Below are positions 23,637 through 35,205 of a stretch of 64,000 bases of DNA, piece by piece; the stretch's first letter is position 1; each line of letters begins with the position of its first letter. The notes under the pieces are model-generated. The model did not search any database and was not told the DNA's origin. It was given only the letters and a program-made list of their open reading frames with translations. Source of the DNA: Vitis vinifera (Eukaryota > Streptophyta > Magnoliopsida > Vitales > Vitaceae); the NCBI RefSeq assembly GCF_030704535.1, contig NC_081811.1:11539001-11603000 (forward strand). The letters run 5' to 3'. A program made the position numbers and the translations under genes.

Positions 23637-25286
23637 ATGGCAAAGACCAGAGGAGGCCTTTCCGCCTCCCCATCCTCACCGACACCGCGACCACATCAAG
23701 CTGCCATGGGAGCCGCAGCTTTGCCCCCTGTTCAGGTCCCGGCTATTCCCCTATTTGAGGGGGGAGCCCCTTTTCAGCGCCGATACCCCACCAGCAGGCC
23801 ACCCACGCACCCTGTGCAACCAGCAGATCAAGCCACAAGACCTGCTTCTCGACCCCCTGCGAAGAGAACCAAGTTCTCGGGTCCTGGAGAGCCATCCCAT
23901 GCGCCTCAGGCAGAGCCGCCTACAGAGGAACCTCGGATTCCTGTGGGGATTCCTCCCGAGACCGTTATCAGGCGTCCCATGATAGCTGGACCACCGATAG
24001 AGGGCAACCTGGATTGCAGAGATCGATCCTTCCACTCCAAGACCTACTTTGATATAGAGGCCCTCAGACAGCAGCCAGAGCTCAGAGATTCATTCCGACT
24101 GCTGCAGAGGTATCACATGGAGGATCTTCTCACTCCTAGGCAATTCTACTATCCCAGAGTAGTTCTAGATTTTTATCAATCTATGACTACTCGAGGCCTC
24201 CGCAATCCTACTCTCATCCAATTTACCATAGACGGACGCCAAGGTGCCATTGGAGCTCGTCACATTGCTGAGGTCCTCCGTATACCTTATGAGCCTGTGA
24301 TTCAGGCAGATTTCAGGGAGTGGTCCTCATTCTCTCAGAGCGACATGGTCCGTATTTTGTCCAGGGGGACTTCTACAGCCTCAGTGTTGACTAGGAGAGA
24401 GTTTCCATCTGGGATGCTCTTTATTGATGTCCTCCTGCGTGCCAACATCTTCCCACTTCAGCACAAGGTTCAGAGGAGATGAGCTATTCTTGAGGCATTA
24501 TTTAGGATTTCTGAGGGCTATTTCTTCGGCCCTTATCATTTGATTATGACTTCTCTTCTTCATTTTGAAGAGAAAGTCCATCAGAAGAAGCTTCAAAGGG
24601 TCGATGGCATCCCATTACTATTTCCGAGGCTCCTCTGCCAGATTTTAGAGCACCTGGGCTATCCTGAACAGCCCCGTCTTGAGAGGCGCCGCCATTGCCG
24701 AGAGGACTTCTTTCTCGACAAATGGCATCACTTGGTAGCCTACTTTGCACCCCAGGGAGCCCCAGCTGTGCCTGCACCTCCAGAGCTACCCCAAGATGAG
24801 CAGATGCCTCAGGCCCAGCAGGATGAGATTCTCACAGAGACCACACCTCCTGCCCCTGCAGCACACCCCTCAGAGCATATTCTTGAGCCTATACATCCTA
24901 TTTCTCCTATCACTTCGGGTGCTCCACCAGTCATGCCAGCTACCCCAGCACCTCCTCCTTCATCTGAGCCCACTGTCACCGTTTCTCTTACGGAATTCAG
25001 AGGCTTAGAGCGTTCATTGCGGACACTGAGCACTGCTCAGGATTCTATTATCCACCAGATGGCCACTATTCGGGCACACCAGGATCAGATCATTGCTACT
25101 CAGGCCCAGCATACCATGATCCTTCATCAGATTCAGCAGCATTTGAGTATGCAGACACCTTTTGGGCATGATAGGTCTGCACCATCCGAGCCTCTAGTGC
25201 CAGATAAGGAGAGCTTACCAGTTGAGCAGCCCATACTAGAGGAGGAGATCAGAGCAGAGCCATCACATGATCCCACTACTATCTGA
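23637..25286 (+). pseudogene. ORF3 set 2, full length with one stop
   Basis: This is the most complete ORF3 in the window: 550 codons from MAKTRGG to TGA at 25284-25286, interrupted only by TGA at 24480-24482 (GGA in set 1; G-to-T). It has a proline-rich basic N-terminus, a conserved globular middle (~125-370), a proline-rich linker (~405-450) and a coiled-coil-like glutamine-rich end (~460-510: IIHQMATIRAHQDQ). No signal peptide or clear transmembrane segment is visible, so the traditional env-like label is positional. Function unknown. Confidence 0.85.
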
Positions 25287-26626
25287 TCTTTTTATCTTTT
25301 TGTTTTACTTGTTTTTTATCTTTTTGTTTTACTTGTTTTTTATGTTAGACTTGTAAATCCCATCTTTTGCATGTTTTATAAACTGGGATTGGAAGTATTA
25401 CTTGAAATCATACATTGTATATTTCTTTTCCAAGTAATATATATATATATATATCCTTTTTTATTATATTCCCTTTTCTCATTACTCTTTTCTCTTTGGA
25501 ACATGTGGTTTAAGATATTCCATACCTCCTATACACTCAGACTTTGTCTCACTCAGGAGGTACCACTTCCTCCCTTTATTTTCAATCGTTTTTGAAACAT
25601 TAGGGACAATGTTCAACTTGGTTGGGGGGAGAGTTGAGAAAGGAAGTTTTGTTGTTAATACTAAGTTATTTTGGTTTTTTAGTTGATTTTTGCTTAAAAT
25701 TTAAAATTTTTAAAAGTTTTTTGAATCATTCTCTATGGTTGTTAAAGATAATTTCTCAAAAATAAAATAGGATAAGTCGAGTTTTAACTTAATTATTTAA
25801 GTCTTAGAGTTTGTTTTATGTTTTCAAAGTTAATAATCTATTGAAGCCCTCTTTGATTTCAAACTTATTTCTTCCATTTCAAGCTTTACACACACTATGC
25901 ACATTAGATCCCGGATATATGATGTAAAACTTTCCCACCTTCTAAGCTTAGGAAAATTTTGACTTGGTTCATTACATAACCTCTCTTTAATAGTGTTGGG
26001 ACACCTCATAAAGACCAATGAGTCTTTGAAAAAAAAAAAAAAAAAAGAGAATAAGCTTCTATTCTTTCCTTGAAACCTAAGCATGATCCGAAGGGGTGGC
26101 GAAAGCCTTTAAAACCCGATGCCCTAAACCTTGATTGGTTGGGAGTCATCGATCCTCTGCTTGCTACATAGGTGAATTGGTTAAGATTAGTGAGTAAAAA
26201 GAATTGTGAATAAGAAGGTGCGTTCCTAACCTATTAAGAGTTGGATAATTTTGCCAATGTTTGAGAAAAGCTTAAGTTGGGAAGAGAGGATAGTTGTACA
26301 TACTATATCCGGAAGCTAATCTCATTAACACTTAGCTTATTATGGAAGAGTTTGATTTGGAACCTTGAGAGTAGAGATTCTTTTGATACTTAATTGCATA
26401 ATCTCCACTCTTTGTACTTTTTGTTTAAGTTTTAGCTTTGACAACTCCTATTGCATTTTGAATCTTCATATCTTTAGTTCACCATGTGAGATGTGTTTTG
26501 ATATCAGTCATGCCACTCAATTATTTTTTGGAATGATTTGCATGACTTCTTTTACGTATATTATTACATTTGCTTAGTTTTTCTCTCCTTAATTGCTAAG
26601 GGACTAGCAATATGTCGGTTGGGGGG
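25287..26626 (+). other. Non-coding 3' tail of inner unit
   Basis: It has a TA microsatellite at about 25438-25455 and A/T runs. An exact internal copy of the polypurine 12-mer GGTTGGGGGGAG lies at 25620-25631, 1007 bp before the terminal one. No conserved frame. Confidence 0.8.
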
Positions 26627-26638
26627 AGTGATTACTAC
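26627..26638 (+). other. Polypurine tract of inner unit
   Basis: GGTTGGGGGGAG directly precedes LTR C (TGATTACTACTC). Confidence 0.85.
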
Positions 26639-28289
26639 TCAAAACATGCTATTTAGTAGCTTGTAATTATCTCTTTTAAACACCCTTGAGTAGTAATTAT
26701 TACCTTTTAACTCAATTAACATGTTAGGGACCCTTGCAATCGTTTCTAACAATTGTGTTAAGTTTTGGTGCTTTTTGATAGCTTTATGCTCACCAAAGCA
26801 ATTTATGAATGAGGGAGAGCTATATATGGTTCATGGCAAAGCTTTTGGAAAGCTTAAATTTATGAAGAAACCAAGCTTTGGAGCCTCATAATCCTTTGCC
26901 TTAGTAGTTTAAAGTATGCAAGGAGAGAACAATGGAGAAGAGGAAAACAGGGTGATGAAAACAAGGGATACAGCTGCAGTCTTTCATTGCACTTTTGGAG
27001 CACTTACCGAAGTCCATTTTTTACGTTCTATATACCATTTCAAAGCTCAGAAAGTCAAGAATCCAACGATTCAAACCATGTACGATTTGGAGCTGAAATG
27101 AGGAATATAGGGCCTTCGGAAGACAACTGCATCAAACTGAGGGACAATTTCGCATGATGGAAATCAAGGTGCGAATTCCACAGTCCAAAGTGTGGGAATT
27201 TCGCACACCTGAAACCAATGTGCGAAATTGGAACTGCAACGTGCGAAAATTGGATATTTTTGCCGACTCTTTTTCTTCTGATATTTTTGTGTTTAAATTT
27301 CCATTTTCTCCTTGTATTCAGCCACTCATGTAATTCCTTAGCTAGGAAGTATCCAAGGAAGGGTAAAATTACCTTCCTATATAAATTCTCTTGTAATCAC
27401 TGAAAAATAATCTTTTCGGGGAGCTTTCTCCAGGAGACCAACTTATGTAAATTTGTTACTTAGTGAAATACAGAGATCTCTTTTGCTTTTTTTTTTCTCT
27501 CTTCTATTTTCTATTTTCTTGCAAGCGAAACACCCTCTGAGGATGTTTTCCCAGAGGATGAGAGGCTAAACATTTAGTTTCTTGGAGTAAAGGAAGCTAG
27601 GTGAAAAGTCCAGATTAAAACATGGAAAGTTTCCGTGCATTAAATTCAGGTAGTTGGAGTCCATAAATGGTTTATAAAGCCAAGGTTTTGCCTTAAATCC
27701 CTTAGAATCACTTTGACTGGCCAATACATGGTAAGCTTAAGGTCTCTGTGGATGCTTATTGCTAGATCCATATCAGTCCATTAGTTATCATGTACGAGCC
27801 ATTGGAAAGTGATTCAAGGTGATAGCCCATAGTGTCTTAAGCCATTAATGGACCTTGACTACCATCTCTAGTGACTTTTTATGGATTAAAACTTCATTGT
27901 CAAACCTATACCGGTTCGGGAAATAACTATAGGTTAAATCCCCAATGCGAGGAGAAAAATCCGGAATTTTCCACTTTGCATCTGGAACTTGAACCTAGCA
28001 ACCTTTAGCTCCTGGAGACTTTCTTTCTTCCACTTTTTACTTAGTTCTATGTGAGTTTAGTTTAAATCACCACTTTCAAAACAATTTTATTTTCTTTTAA
28101 ATTTCAAGTTTGTGCTAAAGGAAATCATCAGAATCAATTTCTAATTTAGAGTCTGTCACTGATAGAGTGAAAACCCATCCCTGAGTTCGACCCTAGAACT
28201 GCTATACTATAGTAGCTTTGCTACGCCAGTATAAGGTCATAGGTTTTATAAATGTTTTTGATTAAAAGACTCGGCTGGGCATCGAATCA
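26639..28289 (+). repeat. LTR C: 3' LTR of inner unit
   Basis: This 1651-bp LTR ends GGGCATCGAATCA and is followed by CTTGG of the host ORF3. The LTR TATA box sits in CTTCCTATATAAATTC near 27378. Confidence 0.94.
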
Positions 28290-28526
28290 CTTGGTTCTCT
28301 TTGCAAGGGGCCGAGAAGCTGGCCTCTTAGCTTGGTCGACAGGTGGCACAGGTTCAGTGGGCGGCCTCCTGGTGTGGTATCGGCGCTGAGAAGGGGTTCC
28401 CCCCTCAGATGGGGGAATGGCCGGGTCCTGAACAGGTGGCGAAGCGGCGCCTCCCATGGTGGATTGCTGTGGCCGAGGCGTCGGTGATGATGGGGAGGCG
28501 GAAAGGCCTCCTCTAGTCTTTGGCAT
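28290..28526 (-). pseudogene. ORF3 of outer element, N-terminal part
   Basis: It reads MPKTRGGLSASPSSPTPRPQ down to ...KRTK, where LTR C interrupts. This is the same protein start as ORF3 in the inner unit (MAKTRGG). The rest of the outer ORF3 resumes at 9887 with LLRAN, so about 184 codons between are missing. Its own TATA-like box is 98 bp upstream. Confidence 0.88.
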
Positions 28527-28616
28527 GGCCGAAATGAAGGGAGGTGGCTGTTCGGGATTCCAGAGGCTTCTCAGCTAGTGCGCGGAGGAGTCTTTTGAGT
28601 TTCTGGGCTTCAAGGG

Positions 28617-28624
28617 TTTATATA
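28617..28624 (-). promoter_or_regulatory. Putative internal TATA box upstream of outer ORF3
   Basis: Minus-strand TATATAAA in TTCCTATATAAACCC, 98 bp before the ATG at 28526. Confidence 0.5.
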
Positions 28625-28764
28625 GGAATGGGGTTTGGGGGGGTTTTGATGTTTAAAAATTTCCAAGGCAACCGAAAAGTCGTTTTTGGACGTTAGGCAC
28701 AATTTCGGGGGTAAAATTTTAATTTAAAAGTCAGTTTAAAATTTTTGGAGCTTAAAATTTTACC

Positions 28765-29170
28765 GTGCGAAATTTTCGCACCTTGGACTTAAAATTTCGC
28801 ACCTTGAATTTGGGTGTGCGAAAATCCCACCCCTTGGACTGAGGAATTCGCACCTTGGAATCAATTTCGCACTCAAATTTGCACTGTGCGAAAATTTCGC
28901 ACCTTGTTTCGCACGGTGCGAAAATTGGCTTGAGGTGTGCGAAAATGGCACTCGTGTGCCAGGAGGGGATTTTGCACGGTGCGAAAATTTCCGAACCTTG
29001 AACAGTGGTGTGCGAAAATGGCATTTAGGGAATTCGCACTTTGAACAGGGGATTTCGCACCTTGAATTAAATTTCGCACCTTGTTTCTGAGGTGTGCGAA
29101 AATTGCACCCCTTTGACTGAGGAATTCGCACCTTGATTTCCATCGTGCGAAAATTTCGCACCTTGAAATG
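28765..29170 (-). repeat. Palindromic CGCAC repeat array of outer element
   Basis: Same motif (GTGCGAAA / TTTCGCAC) and position, between the integrase remnant and ORF3, as in the inner unit. The units have diverged more and perfect palindromes are fewer. Confidence 0.88.
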
Positions 29171-29397
29171 CAATGCTCTGTTTCCTTGGTTTTGCTCCCC
29201 TGTCTTGCTTTTGAAGAGTTCTCCTCATTTTTCTTGATTTTTTTCTGAAATTTAACATCAAAATTGACTTGAATTAAGACAAAATAAACTAAGTTTGAGC
29301 ATGAATTATAATCAAAAGAAATAAAAATAATGATATAACTATAAAACTAAAACAAAAAATTCATGGACTTATATAGTCCATGAGACCCTGCTTTCCC

Positions 29398-29646
29398 TCA
29401 GAGTTGCTGTGGTTCAAGGAGGTTGATCTCCTGCTTGTCTATACTGTAAGGCTCTATGAATGGCTTGAGACGATGGGCATTGACTTTGAAGGTTTGATTG
29501 CCTGTGGGATTGAATACTTCCACCACTCCGTTGGGATGTACTTTATGAATTATGAAAGGACTCGTCCACCTGGATTTCAATTTTCCTGGAAAGAGATGAA
29601 GTTTAGAGTCATAAAGCAAGACTCTTTGTCCCAAAACAGCCCCCAT
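29398..29646 (-). pseudogene. Outer element RNase H to integrase deletion fusion
   Basis: The frame begins with RNase H residues AMGAVLGQR and changes directly to integrase C-terminal sequence [14 protein letters not shown], ending LLEPQQL. In the intact set these lie about 1.45 kb apart (near 15597 and 17047). Both sites share a GGxCAAAGAG-type microhomology, so a deletion removed the rest of RNase H and nearly all integrase. Confidence 0.85.
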
Positions 29647-29830
29647 AGCATGATCATCAAAAAAACTTAAGTTAAATCAAACCAAAATAAAATTAAAGCG
29701 AGAAATCAAAATTAAAACAAGTTTTAAAATAAAACAAAAAGATATGGACTAGCTAGTCTTTAGAAAGACTAAGTCCATAAAAAAATTGGATCCGGATTTA
29801 GCTTGCCCGGATCCCATATGAAGTTTGCAT
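29647..29830 (-). other. Unrelated or rearranged segment replacing RT in outer element
   Basis: Between the protease remnant and the RNase H stub there are about 180 bp that match nothing in the inner unit's RT. They contain a GGATCCG...CGGATCC-type inverted pair and an imperfect palindrome around AGTCTTTAGAAAGACT. Origin unknown. Confidence 0.6.
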
Positions 29831-32510
29831 TTAAATCAACAGGAAGTGGCTTCAAAACTAGCTTTGGAGGGTCCTCCATAGTTGCTCCTTGTGAGTCCTC
29901 CTCATTGAACAAGGGTAAGATCTCTTCCCGTCTCCTCCAAGGAGACATGATGGCTAGAACATCAGAGGGTTCAGGTAACCCTTCTTCAAGCACTTCAAGG
30001 CTTTCATTCAAGCTCTCTTCTAAATTCTTGTCACAGTGCTCTTCAACCAAAGTGTTGATCAAACACACCTCCTCAAATCCTTCCTCCTCTTCAGGGTGAA
30101 GATGCCTCTTACATAGGTGGAATATGTTTAATTCCAATGTCATGTTTCCAAATGTGAGCTGCATCACCCCATTCCTACAATTAATGATAGCATTGGAGGT
30201 AGCTAGGAAAGGCCTCCCTAGGATGATTGGCACATAATTTTCTTCCTTAACAGTGGAATCAATGTCAAGTACCACAAAATCCACAGGATAGTAGAATTTG
30301 TCCACTTGAACTAGAACATCCTCTATCACCCCTCTTGGGATTTTGACCGACCTATCAGCTAAGGAGAGGGTCATGGTTGTGGGCTTCAATCCTCTAAGTC
30401 CCAGTTGCTTATACACAGAGTATGGGAGCAAATTCACACTTGCTCCCAAGTCTAGTAAAGCTTTTTCCACATGTGTCCCTCCAATGTTGACTGATATGGT
30501 GGGACATCCCGGATCTTTATACTTAACTGGGGACTTACTATGAATGATAGCACTCACTTGCTCAGTGAGGAATGCATTCTTTGTCACCTGTAACCCTCTC
30601 TTGACTGTGCACAAGTCCTTTAGAAACTTTGCATATGTGGGGACTTGCTTGATCATATCAAGTAAGGGTATATTCACCTTCACTTGTCTCAGAACCTCAA
30701 GAATTTCTTATGAATTCTTGATTTCTTTCTTTCCATGTAAAGCTTGAGGAAAAGGGGGAGGCATATGTTTTTTCATCATATCCTCCTTAGTCACTATCCT
30801 TGGTTCTTCTTCAATGCTTGATTTGGATGCACTTTTCTTCCCACTCTTCTCTTCTTGGCTATTGCTCTCTTTAATCAAGGGTCTCTTTGACACGAGTTCT
30901 TCATCATGCCCCACGTTAGGCAAGGGTTGATCAACCTCCTTCCCACTCCTCAAAGTGATTACAGCTTTGACCTCTCTCAAATTTGAAGACTCATCATCTT
31001 GGGTTTCAACTTCATGAACACCCTTGGGATTTTGACTTGGTTGAGAGGGAAACTTTCCCTTCTCATTCATTGTGTTGAGGTTGGTAAGTCTAGAGATGGA
31101 GTACTGAATATTATCTATCTTCTGAGATAGATCATTTTGCATTCCCTCCATTCTCTTAATTTGAGAACTCTCAACGTTTTCAATCTTTTGATGCAATTGG
31201 GAGTTGATTGCCTTTTGTTCACCCACAAAGTCACCCATGACTTTACTTAGGTTCACAATGGCTTGCTCCACTGAAGATGGTTGTTGAGGTGCTTGGGTTT
31301 GGCCTTGTGGTTGGTATGGAGGTGGCCTTGGTTTCCAAGAAAAATTTGGGTGGTTTCTCCAGCTTGAATTATAGGTGTTACCATAGGATGCACTGTTGTT
31401 GGGCCTAAATTGCCCCACAACATTAACTTGATCACCTAACATTTCTCTCACTGCTGGCATGGTTGGGCACTCATCTACCACATGATCACATGATTGGCAA
31501 ATGGTGCAAGGCATGACATGGACTTGGGTATCGGAAATGGCTTGGACTTCATGCATCTTTTTCAACTCAAGTTCTTCCAACCTCCTTGCTAATGTTGCCA
31601 CTTTAGCTTTCATGTCCACGTCTTCACTCAACATGTACATTCCAGCCTTTGGATTTTGGGTTTGTTGAGAGGGAAACTTTCCTTTCTCTCTTGAGTTGGG
31701 CTCATCCCATCCTCTTGACACCTCAGTCACATAACTTAAAAAGTCCATGGCTTCTTCAAGATTCTTACTCATAAAATCTCCCCCACACATGGTTTCAAGA
31801 ATTTGCTTCATGGAAGAAGACATTCCATCATAAAAATAGCTCACTAAGAGCCATGTATCAAAACCATGATGAGGACAAGCATTGATGGCCTCCATATACC
31901 TTTCCCAACACTCATGGAACTTCTCATTTTCTTTTGCAGAAAAGTTTGAGATTTGTCTCTTCAACCCATTGGTCCTATGGGTGGGGAAAATTTTTTTCAA
32001 AAATTCAGCCTGAAGATCAACCCAATTCCTTATGCTCCTTGGCCTTAAAGAATTAAGCCATATTTTTGCCTTGTCCTTCAAAGTAAAAGGGAATAGCTTG
32101 AGTCTCATCAAGTTTATTGAAGCTCCTTCCTCTCTAAAGGTATTACACACCTCCTCAAACTCCTTGATGTGAGCATATGGATTCTCACTCTCCATTCCAT
32201 GGAAATTTGGTAGGAGGGGCACAATATGGGGCCTTATAACCAACTACTCAAGAGGGGGTAGGATGCATGAGAGTGCACTCATCCTTGGTGGATGCATTCT
32301 ATCCCTCATGGATAGATATGCATTGGGATTACCCCCTTGACCTTGTTGAGAATTCTGATCCTCTGGTGGAGGGTCTATGATGTTTACACAGATATCCAAC
32401 TCTGTGTCTTGAGGATTCTCAATCCTTACTAATTTTCCCTCTTGGTCCCTAATCCAATAGGGCATGCACAAGTTACAATACCTGAAACAAAACAAAAACA
32501 ACAAAAACAA
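29769..32510 (-). pseudogene. Outer element gag-protease with two stops, RT missing
   Basis: On the minus strand one frame runs from 32510 to 29769. Gag (VIRPHIVPLLPNFHGME, zinc knuckle CTICQSCDHVVDEC) is followed by the protease region ([24 protein letters not shown]). It is broken by TAG at 32244-32246 (CAG in the inner unit) and TAA at 30708-30710 (TCA in the inner unit). After LKPLPV the sequence leaves the pol consensus (DLNANFIWDPGKLNPD) and stops. The element therefore kept gag, protease and ORF3 but no polymerase. Confidence 0.9.
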
Positions 32511-32670
32511 AAGAAACCTAGAAAAAAGTTAAGGTTAGAAAAAAAAAATGAAAATAAACCAACAAAAATTAAATGAAAGGAAAAGAAGTTAATGAAAAAG
32601 GAATTCACCAAACTTGTGATGAATTCACAAGTAGCCTCTAAAAAGTTGCATCACTGTATTGTGGCACCGT

Positions 32671-32688
32671 CCCCGGCAACGGTGCCAT
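32671..32688 (-). other. Primer-binding site of outer element
   Basis: Minus-strand TGGCACCGTTGCCGGGGA lies two bases inside the 5' LTR, the same type as 11553-11570. Confidence 0.8.
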
Positions 32689-32690
32689 TT

Positions 32691-34347
32691 TGATTCGTGC
32701 CCAGCCGGTTTTTTAATCAAAAATATTTATAAATCCTATGACCTTATACTGGCGTAGCAAAGCTACTATAGTATAGCAGTTCTAGGGTCGAACTCAGGGA
32801 TGGGTTTTCACTCTATCAGTGACAGACTCTAAATTCGAAATTGATTCTGATGATTTCCTTTAACACAAACTTGAAGTTTAAAAGAAAATAAAATTGTTTT
32901 GAAAGTGGTGATTAAAACTAAACTCACATAGAACTAAGTAAAAATAGAAGAAAGAAAGTCTCCCGGAGCTAAAGGTTGCTAGGTTCAAGTTCAGAATGCA
33001 AAGTGGAAAATTCCGGATTTTTCTCCTCGCATTGGGGATTTAACCTATAGTTATTTCCCGAACCGGTATAGGTTTGACAATGAAGATTTAATCCATAAAA
33101 AGTCAATAGAGATGGTAGTCAAGGTCCATTAATGGCTTAAGACACTATGGGTTATCACCTTGAATCACTTTCCAATGGCTCGTACATGATAACTAATGGA
33201 CTGATATGGATCTAGCAATAAGCATCCACAGAGACCTGAAGCTTACCATGTATTGGCCAGTCAAAGTTATTCTAAGGGATTTAAAGCAAAACTTTGGATT
33301 TAGAAGCCATTTATGGACTCCAACTACCTGAATTTAATGCACGGAAACTTTCCACCTTTTAATCTGGACTTTACACCTAGCTTCCTTCACTCCAAGAAAC
33401 TATACGTTTAGCCTCTCATCCTCTGGGAAAACATCCTCAGAGGCTGTTTGGCTTCCAAGAAAATAGAAAATAGTAGAGAGAAAAAGAAAGCAAAAGAAAT
33501 CTCTGTATTTCACTAAGTGTAGAATTTACATCAGTTGGTCTCCTGGAGAAAGCTCCCCGAGAGTGGTTTTTTTCAGTGTTTACAGGAGAATTTATATAGG
33601 AAGGTAATTTTACCCTTCCTTCGATACTTCCTAGCTAAGGAAATATATGAGTGGCTGAATACAAGGAGAAAATGGAAATTTAGACACAAAAATATTAGAA
33701 GAAAAGAGTCGGCAAAAATATCCAATTTTCGCACGTTGGAGTTCCAATTTCGCACTTGGTTCTGAGGTGTGCGAAATTCCCACACTTTGGACTGAGGAAT
33801 TCGCACCTTGATTTTCATCGTACGAAATTGTTCCTCAGCTTGATGCAGTTGTCTTCCGAAGGCCATATCTTCATCATTTCAGCTCCAAATCGTACATGGT
33901 TTGAATCGTTGAATTCTTGACTTTCTGAGCTTTGAAATGGTATATAGAATGTAGAAAATGGACTTCGGGAAGTGCTCCAAAAATGCGAAGGAAGACTGCA
34001 GCTGTGTCCCCTATTTTCCTTACCCTGTTTTTCTTCTTCTCCATTGTTCTTTCCTTGTAAACTTTAAACGACTAAGGCAAAGGATTATGAGACTCCAAAG
34101 CTTGGTTTCTTCATAAATTTGAGCTCTTCAAAAGCTTTGCCATGAACTATACATAGCTCTCCCTCATTCTTAAATTGCTTTGGTGAGCATATAGCTATCA
34201 AAAAGCACCAAAACTTAACACAATTGTTAGAAACGATTGCAAGGGTCCCTAACATGTTAATTAAGTTAAATGGTAATAATTACTACTCAAGGGTGTTTAA
34301 AAGAGCTAATTACAAGCTACAAAATAGCAAGTTTTGAGTAGTAATCA
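32691..34347 (-). repeat. LTR D: 5' LTR of outer Athila-like element
   Basis: 1657 bp, collinear with LTR A; followed at 34348 by the CAAAG target duplication. A TATA box and the CGCAC motifs (about 33727-33825) are present. Confidence 0.95.
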
Positions 34348-35205
34348 CAAAGCCCAATCATAAGCTTCTCCAATAGGGGCAATGTTCCATCCTCTATTTT
34401 CACCTTCTTCAATCCCATCCAATAATTGAGATTGAGCCTCTTAAGTTTTTGAAACCATTGCAACAAAGCATATTTGCTCATCGATAGAGGTTTGGGATAG
34501 GGAAGGCTTCTACAAGCTAGGTAAGGCTTCAAGAACTTGCATTGGATTACTCATTAATTTTGAACCAAGTAAGGCTACTTCGACTAAATTTTGAAGTTTA
34601 GAAATCTAGTTAAACAACTCCTCCAAACACCCATGCAAGTAGAGAGTTGAAAGAAATGAAGGTGGATGAGACATGTATTGTAAATCCAACTCTCATATTC
34701 ACTCAATGAACAAATAGACAAATATTTAAGATGCTTCATGTTAGTAATGGAGGAACATAAAGACTGCCCATTTTCTTTAGAAATTTTTGTAATACAAGCT
34801 TTCTTAATTTTTGTAATACATAATCCCATGAGTTAATGTCCACAGAAGTTAGCTTCTGCAGGTCATCCAAAACCTCAATACCCTCCTTTACATGCACTCC
34901 TCTAATATAACCCCAACTCAAATCAACATATTGCGCAACTTTTGAAGTTTATTGATCTCAATAAGGTCTTCCACAAGGGAATATTTTAGATCTGAAGTCT
35001 ATAGGTTTTGTAGTTTACCTATGGACCTTCAAAGCATCCTCACTCTTGTCTTTCTCAGGCTTAAATACCTCAAATGCAACAAATTTCCCAAATCTTCAGG
35101 AACACTATCTAAGCTAGCACAAGTAAAATCCAATACTTTTAGAAGCCTAAATTTTGAAGCCAGTGACCTTAGAAAAAACTTCTGAGAGTTGTAAAGAAAA
35201 ATGGA
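34348..35205 (-). pseudogene. CNL resistance gene copy 1, LRR region
   Basis: The minus strand is collinear with CNL copy 2 from about 51785 down to 51136 and on into 38754-38500 (GVHVKEGI, QKLKRLNL, KVKIEDGTLPLLE). At 34348 the match continues the piece that ended at 6058, confirming that the Athila-like element split one gene. It carries several frameshifts and lacks the N-terminal coiled coil and NB-ARC domain: the similarity ends near 35205. It is an older relic than copy 2. Confidence 0.87.

Larger units (their letters stand above)
9890..28289 (+). mobile_element. Inner Athila-like unit, composite of two fused elements
   Basis: The unit begins with LTR B (9890-11550) and ends with LTR C (26639-28289). 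Inside is one full set of gag-pol, palindrome array and ORF3 (11769-19419). After a junction at 19420-19433 comes a second set that starts within the protease coding region (19434-25286). The repeated sets are offset by 5510 bp and are similar but not identical. Flanks are CACAT and CTTGG, so there is no target duplication. About 553 bp of the host ORF3 (equivalent of 18442-18994) is missing at the insertion site. A deletion between two separate insertions explains all of this. Confidence 0.88.
6059..34347 (-). mobile_element. Outer Athila-like Ty3/Gypsy element, minus strand, RT and most of integrase lost
   Basis: The ends are TG...CA and the flanks carry a perfect 5-bp duplication, CAAAG, at 6054-6058 and 34348-34352. 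The two LTRs are both 1657 bp and differ by roughly two dozen substitutions by eye. On the minus strand the order is 5' LTR (34347-32691), primer-binding site, gag-protease (32510-29769), an integrase C-terminal remnant (29646-29398), the palindrome array, ORF3 (28526 onwards), polypurine tract and 3' LTR (7715-6059). ORF3 is split by a second Athila-like unit at 9890-28289. Without RT or a complete integrase it would have needed helper proteins from related elements. Confidence 0.93.

Noticed and set aside
23637..25286. ORF3 as a true envelope glycoprotein
   Set aside because: No signal peptide, fusion-type or transmembrane segment is visible; the env-like name rests only on its place after pol.
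9890..28289. Simple tandem duplication within one Athila-like element
   Set aside because: It would not explain the absent target duplication or the missing 553 bp of host ORF3; a deletion between two insertions explains both.
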